Assembly: GCF_003148885.1 (NCBI RefSeq)
Contig: NZ_QGHD01000003.1
Span: 84,460 to 148,459, forward strand
From: Hallerella porci
GTDB taxonomy: Bacteria; Fibrobacterota; Fibrobacteria; Fibrobacterales; Fibrobacteraceae
Direction: 5' to 3'
Length of the DNA stretch: 64,000 nt
Shown: positions 43,026 through 52,010 of the stretch, piece after piece
How positions within the stretch are numbered: position 1 is the first letter of the stretch
How the letters are laid out: each line of letters begins with the position of its first letter
Program-made: the position numbers and the translations under genes
Notes under the pieces: model-generated
The model's input: only the letters and a program-made list of their open reading frames with translations
Told to the model about the DNA's origin: nothing
Database searches by the model: none

Positions 43026-46000
43026 TTAAACTGCGGTTTCTTTGGACATCTGCTCGTAGTAAGCATAACGTGCATCGACTTCTTTCTGGAGGTCGTCTGC
43101 AAGTTTTGCGGCTACTTCCGGCTTCGTACGGGTCAAAGCCTTGTAGCGGTTTTCCGTGTAGATGTATTCCTTCACCGGAATTGTCGGCTTCTTCGAATCG
43201 AGAATCAGCGGAGCCTTGCCTTCGGCAACGAGTTCCGGATTGTAACGGAGAAGTGTCCAGTAGCCAGAATCCACCGCCATCTTCTGGTGAGCGAGCTGAT
43301 TATTCAAATCGAAACCGTGGTTAATGCACGGGCAGTATGCGATAATGAGCGACGGACCATCGTGAGCTTCCGCTTCTTGGAAGACCTTCAAAGTCTGGGC
43401 GTCATTTGCACCGATTGCCACGCGACCGACGTAAACGTTCTTATAGCTCATCGCGATAAGACCCAAGTCCTTCTTGCCTGCACGCTTACCAGCAGCAGCA
43501 AAGAGGGCAACCGCACCGCGGTTCGTCGATTTCGAAGCTTGTCCACCCGTGTTCGAATAGACTTCGGTATCGAGGACGAGAATGTTCACATTTTCGCCTG
43601 TAGCCATCACGTGATCAAGTCCACCGTAGCCGATATCGTATGCCCAACCATCGCCACCGATGATCCAAACGGATTTCTTGACCAAGTAGTCAGCAAATTC
43701 GTCTGCGAGGCTCTTTGCATCGTCGCCATCAACCTTAGCGAGTTCTGCTTTCAACTTCGCAACATTTTCACGCTGCGCTTGAATGCCCGCTTCGTCCTTC
43801 TGTTCTTGAGTCTTCAAAGCGTTCACGAGATCTGCCGGAAGCTTATCCGCGAGAGAATCGAGAAGATCCACAGCTTGCTTTGCATGCTTAGACACGCCGA
43901 GACGCAAACCGAGACCGAATTCTGCGTTATCTTCGAAGAGGCTATTTGCCCATGCCGGACCGCGACCTTCCTTGTTCTTTGCCCACGGTGTGGTCGGGAG
44001 GTTACCGCCATAAATTGAAGAGCAGCCGGTAGCGTTCGCAATCACCATGCGATCGCCGAAGAGTTGGCTTACGAGACGCACGTATGCAGTTTCACCGCAA
44101 CCTGCGCAAGAGCCAGAGAATTCAAAGAGCGGTTCGAGAAGCATCGCTTGCTTCACCAAGCTCTTATTAACCTTTGTGCGGTCAAATTCCGGGAGATCCA
44201 CAAAGAAGTCCCAGCACTTGCCTTCTTGCACCTTAATCGGTTCTTGCGGAACCATATTGATTGCTTTCTTGGTTTCGTCGGTCTTATCCTTACCGATGCA
44301 AGCCTGCGTACAAACGCCGCAACCAGTACAGTCGTAGCTCGAAACGGAGATGGTAAACATCGGCTTCGTCGAACCGTCGAGCTTGTAACCCTTAGCAGCC
44401 GTAGCCTTAAAGCCTTCCGGAGCATTAGCGAGAGCCGATTCGTCGACAACCTTAATACGAATTGCTGCGTGCGGGCAAACCATTGCGCACTTGCCGCACT
44501 GAACGCAGACATCCGGATTCCAGCTCGGAATAGCGAGAGCGAGGTCGCGTTTTTCGTACTTGGTCGTACCGGTCGGGAAAACGCCGTCGACAGGCATCTT
44601 CGAAACCGGAAGCTTTTCGCCGTTGCCGCGGATAATTTCTGCGGTCACTTCGTTCACAAATTTCGGAGCGTTTCCGTGAATCGCTTCGCGGAATTCCTTC
44701 TTGCTCGTTACTTGTGCCGGAACCTTCACTTCGTGGAGGTTTGCAAGAGAAGCATCGATAGCGTCCCAGTTCTTCTGAACGACTTCCATGCCTTTCTTCG
44801 CGTATGTCTTTTCGGCATATTTCTTAATGTACTTGATTGCGGTTTCGGAATCGAGCACGTTGCCGAGTTTCGAGAAGAAGCAAGTCTGCATCACCGTGTT
44901 AATGCGGCGACCCATACCGGTCTTTGCAGCGACTGCATAAGCGTCGATTACATAAACCTTCAAATTCTTCTTGATAATTTCTTCTTGCACCGGACGCGGG
45001 AAAGTATCCCAAACGGTTTCTGCAGAGTGCGGAGTGTTCACGAGGAATGTTGCACCGTCTTTTGCATACTTCAACATATCGACCGATTCGAGATGCGGTG
45101 TATGGTGGCATGCGACGAAGTCCGCTTGATTTTCTTCAATCAAATACGGCGCATCGATAATGCTCTTACCAAAACGCAAGTGCGAAGTTGTCATCGAACC
45201 CGATTTCTTCGAGTCGTAAACGAAGTAACCTTGAGCGTAGTTATCAGTTTCGTTACCGATAATCTTAATCGAGTTCTTATTCGCACCCACGGTACCGTCG
45301 GAACCGAGACCGAAGAACATCGCTTGGAAGAAATCGCTTTCCAGTTTGAAGTTCGGATCGACAGTGAGGCTTGTATGGCAAACATCATCGTTAATGCCCA
45401 CGGTAAAGCGGGATTTCGGAGATTCCTTGGCAAGTTCGTCATAAACAGCCTTGACCATCGCCGGAGTAAATTCCTTCGACGAAAGACCATAGCGGCCACC
45501 GATTACGGTCGGAAGAGCGATAGTGCCCTTCATTGCAGCGCCAGAAACAGCGGTAATCACATCTTCCAAAAGCGGTTCGCCTGCAGAACCCGGTTCCTTC
45601 GAACGGTCGAGAACTGCAATTTTCTTTGCGGTTTTCGGAAGAGCGTTAACGAGTTGTTCCATCGGGAACGGGCGGAACAAACGGATAATTGCAACGCCGA
45701 CTTTTTCGCCTTTCTTATTCAAGTAAGCGACGGTATCTTTAATCGTTGATGCGGCAGAGCCCATCACCACGATCACGCGGTCAGCATCGGCTGCGCCCAC
45801 ATAATCGACCAAGTGATATTGACGACCGGTGAAGCTTGCAACCTTGTCCATATACTTTTGAACAATCGCCGGATAAGCTTCGTAGTATTTGTTCACCGTT
45901 TCGCGACCCTGGAAGTAAACGTCCGGGTTTTGTGCGGTACCGCGCATAGTCGGGCGATCCGGTGTGAGAGCGCGTTCGCGGCAAGCCTTCACATACTTGT

Positions 46001-46589
46001 CATCGATTACTTGACGAATCACGCCGTCATCGAGAGATTCGATTTTCATCACTTCGTGAGAAGTGCGGAAACCATCAAAGAAATGCATCGTCGGAATGCG
46101 GCCTTCGAGAGTCGAAGCATGCGCGACGAGAGCTAAATCTTGGCATTCCTGAACCGAAGAAGAGCAAAGCATCGCAAAGCCAGTCTGACGGCAAGCCATC
46201 ACGTCAGAATGGTCGCCAAAAATAGAAAGACCCTGTGCGGCAAGCGAACGGGCGGTTACATGGAAAACGGTCGGGGTGAGTTCACCCGCGATTTTGTACA
46301 TATTCGGAATCATCAAGAGAAGACCTTGAGATGCCGTAAAAGTGGTCGTCAATGCGCCAGCCTGAAGAGCACCGTGCACTGTACCAGCGGCACCGCCTTC
46401 GGACTGCATTTCAAACACGCGAGGAACCTGACCCCAAATATTCTTCTTGCCGGCAGCGCTCCAGTTGTCTGCGTGCTCGGCCATCGGACTAGACGGTGTA
46501 ATCGGGTAGATAGCTGCAACTTCGCTTACTTGAAAAGCGACGTTCGCAGTTGCTTCGTTGCCGTCAACCGCAATCATCTTCTTTGCCAT
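43026..46589 (-). CDS. nifJ: Pyruvate:ferredoxin (flavodoxin) oxidoreductase
   Basis: Converts pyruvate and CoA to acetyl-CoA and CO2 with reduction of ferredoxin or flavodoxin, the central step of anaerobic pyruvate use. The 1187-residue single chain has the usual order: pyrimidine-binding domain (IYPITPSSPMAEHAD near 30), transketolase-C-like domain, gamma domain (LGSDGTVGANKNS near 430), a two-cluster ferredoxin domain (CVQCGKCAMVCP near 698, CTGCGVCTQAC near 755) and the thiamine-diphosphate domain (GSCAGCGETAY near 826, IGGDGWAYDIGYGGLDH). Length matches one-chain homologues. It supplies reduced ferredoxin, a possible electron source for the nuo complex. Confidence 0.97.
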   Translation of the reverse strand: MAKKMIAVDGNEATANVAFQVSEVAAIYPITPSSPMAEHADNWSAAGKKNIWGQVPRVFEMQSEGGAAGTVHGALQAGALTTTFTASQGLLLMIPNMYKIAGELTPTVFHVTARSLAAQGLSIFGDHSDVMACRQTGFAMLCSSSVQECQDLALVAHASTLEGRIPTMHFFDGFRTSHEVMKIESLDDGVIRQVIDDKYVKACRERALTPDRPTMRGTAQNPDVYFQGRETVNKYYEAYPAIVQKYMDKVASFTGRQYHLVDYVGAADADRVIVVMGSAASTIKDTVAYLNKKGEKVGVAIIRLFRPFPMEQLVNALPKTAKKIAVLDRSKEPGSAGEPLLEDVITAVSGAAMKGTIALPTVIGGRYGLSSKEFTPAMVKAVYDELAKESPKSRFTVGINDDVCHTSLTVDPNFKLESDFFQAMFFGLGSDGTVGANKNSIKIIGNETDNYAQGYFVYDSKKSGSMTTSHLRFGKSIIDAPYLIEENQADFVACHHTPHLESVDMLKYAKDGATFLVNTPHSAETVWDTFPRPVQEEIIKKNLKVYVIDAYAVAAKTGMGRRINTVMQTCFFSKLGNVLDSETAIKYIKKYAEKTYAKKGMEVVQKNWDAIDASLANLHEVKVPAQVTSKKEFREAIHGNAPKFVNEVTAEIIRGNGEKLPVSKMPVDGVFPTGTTKYEKRDLALAIPSWNPDVCVQCGKCAMVCPHAAIRIKVVDESALANAPEGFKATAAKGYKLDGSTKPMFTISVSSYDCTGCGVCTQACIGKDKTDETKKAINMVPQEPIKVQEGKCWDFFVDLPEFDRTKVNKSLVKQAMLLEPLFEFSGSCAGCGETAYVRLVSQLFGDRMVIANATGCSSIYGGNLPTTPWAKNKEGRGPAWANSLFEDNAEFGLGLRLGVSKHAKQAVDLLDSLADKLPADLVNALKTQEQKDEAGIQAQRENVAKLKAELAKVDGDDAKSLADEFADYLVKKSVWIIGGDGWAYDIGYGGLDHVMATGENVNILVLDTEVYSNTGGQASKSTNRGAVALFAAAGKRAGKKDLGLIAMSYKNVYVGRVAIGANDAQTLKVFQEAEAHDGPSLIIAYCPCINHGFDLNNQLAHQKMAVDSGYWTLLRYNPELVAEGKAPLILDSKKPTIPVKEYIYTENRYKALTRTKPEVAAKLADDLQKEVDARYAYYEQMSKETAV

Positions 46590-46607
46590 AGAAATCTCCA
46601 GAAATAA

Positions 46608-46906
46608 GTAAACATCTCAATACAAAACGGTTTTTCGAGATATTCGCCATCAAAATTATATAATTATCGGTTATAAAAAACGAAAAAAAGCAAAAAAATT
46701 GATAAAGAGCCCATTTTCCGTTCGACAAAAATTTAAAAACGACGACATTTTATGCAAAAATGGCATTTTGGCAGTTTCAGCAAAGTAAATTTCGTTGTTT
46801 TTACTTTCAAAATGTTAAAATTTTATTCAAAAGAAATTTTTCCGAGGCGATTACAACCTTTTTTATTCTCAAATTCTAATTTATAAAAGAAATTTTGGAG
46901 ATTCTT
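46608..46906. promoter_or_regulatory. AT-rich divergent intergenic region
   Basis: No gene was found. For the oxidoreductase on the minus strand a TATAAT box lies at 46660-46655, about 70 bases before its start. For the plus-strand gene no clear pair of promoter boxes was identified; a TTTGGAG ribosome site precedes 46907. Composition is very AT-rich, as expected for divergent promoters. Confidence 0.45.
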
Positions 46907-47230
46907 ATGAAAGATTTTGCAAAAGAATATCACGCGAAGCATCTCGGAAATTGCGCTATGTCGGTCGCAGCGGCTTGGTTAAATGCCCACGGCGGCGATC
47001 CTGCAGAAGTTGAAAAATTTAAAGCTTGCGGAGCGGGCCACGCTCCCGGCGGACTTTGTGGCGCATTATACGCCGCCATTCAATACAAACCCGAAAAAGA
47101 AGCCGAAATTATCCGCGAATTTAGTCGCGTTACCGGCGGAACTCTTTGCAAAGAAATTCGCCCGAATCCGAATATGACTTGCAACGACCGAGTCGGACTT
47201 GCCGCAGAAATTCTCGAAAATTTGCCGTGA
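46907..47230 (+). CDS. Small cysteine-rich redox protein (C_GCAxxG_C_C-like)
   Basis: A 107-residue cytoplasmic protein with spaced cysteines in NCAMSVAAAW, KACGAGHAPGGLCGALYAA, GGTLCKEIR and MTCNDRVGLAAEIL. This pattern resembles the C_GCAxxG_C_C family of putative redox proteins, which has no firmly known reaction. The ATG at 46907 follows TTTGGAG; an in-frame TTG-type start at 46895 lies within that ribosome site. The stop overlaps the next gene's GTG start. Confidence 0.7.
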   Translation: MKDFAKEYHAKHLGNCAMSVAAAWLNAHGGDPAEVEKFKACGAGHAPGGLCGALYAAIQYKPEKEAEIIREFSRVTGGTLCKEIRPNPNMTCNDRVGLAAEILENLP

Positions 47231-47847
47231 GCTTTGACTTTCACGTTCATATTGCGCGACTCCCCCACGCTGAAGAACTTTCGCAAAAACTCATCGCCCG
47301 CGGTTACCAAGCGGTAATCGTCGCCTGCGAAAAGTGGGAATGGGATGCCGTTGAAAATTTGCTTTCGATTTGGAAAGAAAATGCGACACCGTGTTTCGGA
47401 ATTCACCCGATGATCGCTTCTGCGGAAAAAGAAAATTTTCCCTTTTTGCTACAAAAACTAACAGCCCTTTTAGAAAAATATCCGCAGGCTTTTGTCGGCG
47501 AATGCGGACTAGATAAACGTTATCCGGGCTATAAACCGGGCGAAATTCAAGAAGAAATTTTCCAACGCCAAGCGGAACTCGCGCTGCATTTTCAAAGACC
47601 TTTAATGATTCATTCTGTCGGCGATACCCGCCGCATTTTAAAGATTCTTGAAAAATTAGGATTTGGCGAAAATTCCCCACCGATTATTTTGCATCGTTTT
47701 ACTGGTGATGCAGAAATCGTTCAGCGTGCCTTAAAATTTAATGCGCTTTTTTCTCTTCATCGTGATTCTTTCCGCAAAACTTCAACTCGCGAAGCGCTTC
47801 CGCTCATTCCCGAAGAAAGAATCCGATTTGAAACGGACGCTTGCTAA
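47227..47847 (+). CDS. TatD-like metal-dependent hydrolase, short C-terminus
   Basis: A 206-residue member of the TatD DNase/amidohydrolase family. The start is the GTG at 47227 that overlaps the previous stop (GTGA); the frame then reads SFDFHVHIARLP. All expected metal ligands are present: HVH near the start, the glutamate in GECGLDKR, histidines in LMIHSVGD and ILHRFTGD, and the aspartate in FETDA. The chain stops two residues after that aspartate, whereas TatD proteins usually continue for about 45 residues. It may be truncated or a compact subfamily. Confidence 0.78.
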   Translation: MSFDFHVHIARLPHAEELSQKLIARGYQAVIVACEKWEWDAVENLLSIWKENATPCFGIHPMIASAEKENFPFLLQKLTALLEKYPQAFVGECGLDKRYPGYKPGEIQEEIFQRQAELALHFQRPLMIHSVGDTRRILKILEKLGFGENSPPIILHRFTGDAEIVQRALKFNALFSLHRDSFRKTSTREALPLIPEERIRFETDAC

Positions 47848-47941
47848 GGGAAAAATGAAAAGCTTGGCGCCGACGGCGCAGAGGAAAACGCAAATTTCTA
47901 AAGCGGTAAATTTGAGAATTCCTCGTGCGAAGCGCAAACTT

Positions 47942-48631
47942 CTATTCGAGCGAAAATACAACAGAAGTGACGACGCGGACTTTTTTCATGTGCGGAGCTT
48001 TTTCGTCTTCGTTGTCGTCGATGCTAAAAACGCCCTGCACTGCGGAACGGATTTTACCAATTTTACTTTTCGAATCTTTTGCAAATTTTTCGGCAGCTTC
48101 GCGGGCATTTTTCGTCGCTTCTTCAATCATCTGCGGTTTAATCGTATTCAGTTTTGTAAATTCATAATGAATCATTCCTTCCTCCAAAACGATTCCCTGC
48201 ATAGCGAGTTCACCGATTTCAGATTGGATTTTCTTGAATTTTTCCACTTGCGAAGACGAAATGGAAATTGTTGAACTGACGGTATAGCGATTTTCCGGTT
48301 TCTTGTTTAAATAAATATCCAAAAAATTATCGCTGACGCTCGGAGAATTCACATTGATATCTTCGCGTGGAATGCTGCGATCCACAAAAAATTTGACAAT
48401 CTCAGAATCTTTTACGGCGACAGTTTTTAACATTGCAGGCAAATCATTGCCGAGTTCCGTAAAACGCACTCTCCAATTTGCTTTGTTTGCGGGCACAATT
48501 TTTTCAGCGAGTCCACGGACCGAAACGGATCTATCGCGGTCACAGGCTTTTTCCACAGCGCTATACAAAATACCGCCAAAAATAATTAACGCTGCCGACA
48601 AAATGAGAGATTCTAAAATACGATTTTTCAC
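47942..48631 (-). CDS. SIMPL (DUF541) domain protein
   Basis: A 229-residue membrane-anchored protein. The GTG at 48631 is chosen since a perfect AAGGAGG lies nine bases upstream; the open frame extends further but without such a site. An N-terminal helix (about residues 8-25) is followed by RSVSVRGLAEKIVPANKANWRVRF, the beginning of the SIMPL domain, and a C-terminal helix pair ending in VRVVTSVVFSLE. The fold is known from periplasmic and outer-membrane-linked proteins of varied function. It is convergent with the TatD-like gene. Confidence 0.83.
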   Translation of the reverse strand: MKNRILESLILSAALIIFGGILYSAVEKACDRDRSVSVRGLAEKIVPANKANWRVRFTELGNDLPAMLKTVAVKDSEIVKFFVDRSIPREDINVNSPSVSDNFLDIYLNKKPENRYTVSSTISISSSQVEKFKKIQSEIGELAMQGIVLEEGMIHYEFTKLNTIKPQMIEEATKNAREAAEKFAKDSKSKIGKIRSAVQGVFSIDDNEDEKAPHMKKVRVVTSVVFSLE

Positions 48632-48685
48632 GAGATTTTCCTCCTTTTGATTACTGATTCTTTTTGCATAAAATAGAAAATAAAT

Positions 48686-48722
48686 TAAAAAATGGCAACG
48701 TTTAAACGCTGCCATTTTTATA
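48686..48722 (-). terminator. Intrinsic terminator after hpt
   Basis: AAAAATGGCA and TGCCATTTTT pair around an inner CGTTTAAACG palindrome, giving a long hairpin ending in a T run on the minus strand. Confidence 0.85.
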
Positions 48723-48733
48723 CAATTTTTTGA

Positions 48734-49243
48734 TCAATCTTCGACGATGCAAATTTTTGGAAGCGCGCGGAATTTTTCTGCGTGATCCAAACCGTAGCCG
48801 ATAACGAAAACGTTTTCCACTTGAAAGCCGAGATAATTGACTTGGAAATCCACCTCGCGGCGGCTCGGTTTATCGAGAAGCGCACAAGTTCTCACCGAAG
48901 CGGGACCGAGTTTTTGAATTTCGGCAGAAAGATTTTTGAGGGTGTGCCCCGTGTCAAAAATATCATCGACGATGAGAACGTTTTTATTTTTCACATCAAG
49001 AGAATTTAATCCTTCGACAGAAAATGACGAACGTTCGGTGCCGTTTCCGTAGCTGCGCGCTTTGACAAATTGAATTTGCATCTCGGGAAAATTTAACGCC
49101 CGAGCGAGATCTGCGACAAAAATAAAGGCGCCCGTCAACGCCCCGACAAGGACATCGACGTGCCCGTCTGCAGAAATTTCTTTCGCCAATTCAGCGGTGC
49201 GCTTCTGCAAACATTCTTCGGAAATGAGAGTTTTTATTGCCAT
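48734..49243 (-). CDS. hpt: Hypoxanthine phosphoribosyltransferase
   Basis: Purine salvage enzyme that makes IMP or GMP from hypoxanthine or guanine and PRPP. The 169-residue protein has GALTGAFIFVADLAR, the flexible loop region KARSYG, the PRPP motif VLIVDDIFDTGHTL near residue 92 and DKPSRREV near 126. I choose ATG 49243 (MAIKTLIS) because the upstream in-frame extension overlaps leuA's end and has no family match. It lies eight bases after leuA, so it is probably on the same transcript. Confidence 0.93.
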   Translation of the reverse strand: MAIKTLISEECLQKRTAELAKEISADGHVDVLVGALTGAFIFVADLARALNFPEMQIQFVKARSYGNGTERSSFSVEGLNSLDVKNKNVLIVDDIFDTGHTLKNLSAEIQKLGPASVRTCALLDKPSRREVDFQVNYLGFQVENVFVIGYGLDHAEKFRALPKICIVED

Positions 49244-49250
49244 TTCAGTC

Positions 49251-50804
49251 TTACTTGTAAAGTAAATTGACGCCGCAGAAAATCGCACGCATATTCGCTT
49301 TGAGCGTATCGCTCGAAACGCCGCGACCTTCGACTTCTTTTTCGCCCGATTTCAACACAATGCGACTTAATCCGCGACCCGCCCACAATTTATCCTTTTC
49401 CGGAACGACGAGCTGACGATATTTGACGAGTTCCACCGGCATTCCGATTTCACGCATGAGCATAATCGCTGCTTCGATTGGACCTTCGGCGGTGACCGAT
49501 TTTACAAGCGCTTCGCCGTCTTTTTTGAAATGGAAAATGAAGCGGTTTTCGTCTGGGATGACTTCGATATTGTTGAAAATCAAACGGCCGTTGACATTCA
49601 CGAGTTGATCGCGGAAAACGTCCAAGACGCGTTCTGCAGAAAGTTCGCCTTCTTTTTCGCTAATCGATTTTAAAATCGGCTGCAATTCCGATGCTTCGGC
49701 GAGCGATAATTTATAACCGAATTTCGTGATGATTTCGTAAACCGCTGTGCGTCCGCTCTGACTTGTAAAGCTTAACGAATCGTTCTGATTTCGGCCGATC
49801 ATCGCATAATCGATTGGACGATAAGCGCCTTTCTTCATGCCTTTGGTTTTGCTTGCGCCGTCTTGATGGATGCCGCTGCGGTGCACGATAGCTTCGGCGC
49901 CGATTAACGGAGCACGACTGTAAATGCTAATTCCCGACCACTGCGAAATGAGAATGGCGGTTTCGTAAATGCGTTCGAGATGCAAATCGACAGGAGTTCC
50001 TGAATTTGCGAGAGCGACGACGACTTCGTAAAGGTTCGTGTTGCCGCAGCGTTCGCCGAGTCCGTTTAACGAAACTTCTAACTGGGTTGCGCCCGCATAA
50101 AAACTTTCCACCGTTGCCGCAGTCGCCATGCCCAAGTCATTGTGACAATGTACCGAGATGGTGACGTTCTTCGGGAGCGCTTCGTAAACTTGTTTGATTT
50201 GGTTGACGTATAAGGCTGGACGATAACGTTCGACTGTATTCGGCAAATTGATTGTCGTAGCGCCCGCTTCGACGACGGCTTTCAATTCGTCGATGACGAA
50301 ATCCATATTTTCAAGGCAATCGCCGAAATGTTCCACGCTAAATTCGACATCACCGCGGTCACCGACCAAAGACTTCGCCAATTTGACGCAAGAAACGGCA
50401 CGTTCTTTCACTTGTTCCGGAGTCATGTGGAGCACATATTCCATCGAAAGCGGACTGCCCGCGAGGAAGGTGTGAATGCGCGGATGCGGTGCGTACTGTA
50501 CCGCTTCCCAGCAGCGTTGAATATCGCTTGGAATGCAACGCGCAAGTCCCGAAACGACGATGCGCTTCGCTTCTTCATTCCCTTCTTCTGCCATTTTGTG
50601 GGTGAGCTGCGCCAATTCCTTGCACGATTCAAAATCCATTTCGGAAGATGCCGGGAATCCGACTTCTGCGCCTTGCACGCCGAGTTTTAAAAGTTGCAAA
50701 TAAACATCTTTCTTCTGCGCATTATTCCACGGATTGGGTAACGCCTGATTGCCATCGCGTAATGTGACGTCGTAAATAAACGGTTTTCTTTCGTTCGATT
50801 CCAT
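49251..50804 (-). CDS. leuA: 2-isopropylmalate synthase
   Basis: Condenses acetyl-CoA with 2-oxoisovalerate, the first committed step of leucine synthesis. The 517-residue protein has the catalytic start DVTLRDGNQAL, the metal ligands in SVHCHNDLGMATA and the LNGLGERCGNTNL block, and a C-terminal regulatory domain (about 380-517). Citramalate synthases and homocitrate synthases share this fold, but the Leu-rich leader and attenuator just upstream support leucine synthesis. The start has an AGGAGA site. No leuB, leuC or leuD is adjacent; hpt follows. Confidence 0.9.
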   Translation of the reverse strand: MESNERKPFIYDVTLRDGNQALPNPWNNAQKKDVYLQLLKLGVQGAEVGFPASSEMDFESCKELAQLTHKMAEEGNEEAKRIVVSGLARCIPSDIQRCWEAVQYAPHPRIHTFLAGSPLSMEYVLHMTPEQVKERAVSCVKLAKSLVGDRGDVEFSVEHFGDCLENMDFVIDELKAVVEAGATTINLPNTVERYRPALYVNQIKQVYEALPKNVTISVHCHNDLGMATAATVESFYAGATQLEVSLNGLGERCGNTNLYEVVVALANSGTPVDLHLERIYETAILISQWSGISIYSRAPLIGAEAIVHRSGIHQDGASKTKGMKKGAYRPIDYAMIGRNQNDSLSFTSQSGRTAVYEIITKFGYKLSLAEASELQPILKSISEKEGELSAERVLDVFRDQLVNVNGRLIFNNIEVIPDENRFIFHFKKDGEALVKSVTAEGPIEAAIMLMREIGMPVELVKYRQLVVPEKDKLWAGRGLSRIVLKSGEKEVEGRGVSSDTLKANMRAIFCGVNLLYK

Positions 50805-50863
50805 TTTGATTCTCCTTGCCCGTCATCGACAGCGCAAGCTTTTGAAATTTTCGTTCCAAAAAT

Positions 50864-50926
50864 AACAAAGCCCGCATCGATGTGAAGCGGGCGTTTTTGA
50901 AATGAATAGCGTAAAACCTCGCTTCA
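50864..50926 (-). promoter_or_regulatory. Transcription attenuator of leuA
   Basis: On the minus strand GCCCGC (50892-50887) pairs with GCGGGC (50875-50870) and is followed by TTTGTTATTTTT, a terminator. An alternative pairing joins TGAAGCG at 50926-50920, which overlaps the leader stop codon, with CGCTTCA at 50889-50883 inside the terminator's first arm: seven perfect pairs that exclude the terminator. The region TTAAACCTTC within the leader can in turn pair with GAAGCGAGGTTTTA. These are the 1:2, 2:3 and 3:4 structures of amino-acid attenuation. Confidence 0.83.
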
Positions 50927-50971
50927 ACTGCGATTGCAAATTAGAAGTAGAAGGTTTAAGCTTTTTGTCAT
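50924..50971 (-). CDS. leuL: Leucine leader peptide
   Basis: A 15-codon reading frame, MTKSLNLLLLICNRS, with five leucine codons among codons 5 to 10 (TTA, CTT, CTA, CTT, CTA) and an isoleucine next to them. An AAGG lies two to three bases before the ATG. It sits about 120 bases before leuA and its stop codon lies in the arm of the antiterminator. The composition, place and RNA structures together are those of a leader peptide whose translation senses charged tRNA-Leu. The gene symbol is given by analogy with enterobacterial leuL. Confidence 0.83.
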   Translation of the reverse strand: MTKSLNLLLLICNRS

Positions 50972-50977
50972 GCCTTG

Positions 50978-51006
50978 AATATAGAAAAAGAAGAATGAAA
51001 AAGCAA
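50978..51006 (-). promoter_or_regulatory. Candidate promoter for the leader-leuA transcript
   Basis: TTGCTT (51006-51001), a 17-base spacer and TATATT (50983-50978) read on the minus strand. The predicted start would fall at or next to the leader ATG, giving a nearly leaderless mRNA. A TATAAT box about 35 bases further upstream, with a poor -35, is an alternative that would leave a normal 5' untranslated region. Confidence 0.5.
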
Positions 51007-51019
51007 GAATATTTTGGAA

Positions 51020-52003
51020 TTATAAATGCGACCAACCCGACGCTTTGACCGTTTCCATTTTTCCTTGCAAATTGAGCATTTCAACTCCTGAGCCTTCGAA
51101 AACTTTTCCAATCGCATAAGCGGGAACGCCGTTTTTGCGGAATGTTTCTTCGGAAATCGTCGAGGTAAAAAGCAAGCGATAATCTTCTCCACCGAAAAGC
51201 CAAAATTCCCGCGGATCGACTCCGTATTTTTTGCTCAAACGCAAAGCGCCTGGATGCACCGGAATTTTCGCTTCTTCAATTTGAATTTTTACACCCGACG
51301 AAAGCGCTAAATGATTGAGTTCCGAACTGAGTCCGTCCGAAAGGTCGATGCAGCCGCCCGAAACGCCGAGAGCGAGAAGTTTTTCGCCGCGATGTTCATC
51401 GATTACAGGCGCTAAATGTTCGCGGACGACATCGGTGATTTCTGCGTCTTGATTTTTCCCGTGGAGGAACGCCCAAAGTCCTGCGCCACTTGCGCCGATG
51501 GGACTTGACACATAAACGGTATCGCCGACTTTTGCACCGGATCTGCGGAGCGGTTCACCGGCTGCGCGCCCGAGCATTGTAATCGAAAAAAGTCCTTCAT
51601 TTGACGAAACGATGTCGCCGCCGATGAGCGCAATTCCCCGCTTTTGAAATCCGTCGGAAAATGCTTTTGCAATGCGTTCGCGCAATTCTTTCGTCCAATT
51701 TTTATTCACACAAATGCCGAGAAGCGCCATCGTCGCTTTTCCGCCCATCGCCGAAATATCCGAAACATTCGAAACGATGCATTTTTCCACAGCGTCTTCG
51801 GGCGAAGACCAATCCAAACGGAAATGCGAATTTTCGGCGGACATATCTTTCGTTACAAGCCAACCGTCAAAGGCTGCGCAATCGTCGCCCGCACCGAACC
51901 AAACGCGTTTTTGCGGCGGAATTTCGTCCATCGCTAAATCGCCTTCCAAAATTTTCTGAATAAAATTGAATTCGCCGAGAGGAGGAAAATGAAATGAACT
52001 CAT
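51020..52003 (-). CDS. thiL: Thiamine-monophosphate kinase
   Basis: Phosphorylates thiamine monophosphate to the active diphosphate. The 327-residue protein has the AIR-synthase-like fold with GEFNFIQKIL at the N-terminus, the metal motif GAGDDCAAFDG (37-47), SNVSDISAMGG near 81, GGDIVSS near 125 and the C-terminal GGCIDLSDGLSSEL and FGGEDYRLLFT blocks. It starts seven bases after the YkgJ-type gene, so they probably form one operon. Its product serves thiamine-diphosphate enzymes such as the pyruvate oxidoreductase. Confidence 0.94.
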   Translation of the reverse strand: MSSFHFPPLGEFNFIQKILEGDLAMDEIPPQKRVWFGAGDDCAAFDGWLVTKDMSAENSHFRLDWSSPEDAVEKCIVSNVSDISAMGGKATMALLGICVNKNWTKELRERIAKAFSDGFQKRGIALIGGDIVSSNEGLFSITMLGRAAGEPLRRSGAKVGDTVYVSSPIGASGAGLWAFLHGKNQDAEITDVVREHLAPVIDEHRGEKLLALGVSGGCIDLSDGLSSELNHLALSSGVKIQIEEAKIPVHPGALRLSKKYGVDPREFWLFGGEDYRLLFTSTISEETFRKNGVPAYAIGKVFEGSGVEMLNLQGKMETVKASGWSHL

Positions 52004-52010
52004 AAAATTT

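Noticed and set aside
42996..44018. A 340-codon plus-strand frame antisense to the 3' part of the oxidoreductase
   Set aside because: It overlaps the terminator and coding sequence of a certain gene and has no ribosome site or motif.
44064..45749. A 561-codon open frame on the plus strand antisense to the pyruvate oxidoreductase gene
   Set aside because: It is the mirror of a highly conserved gene with strong codon bias, has no ribosome site and no recognisable motif; such long antisense frames are expected here.
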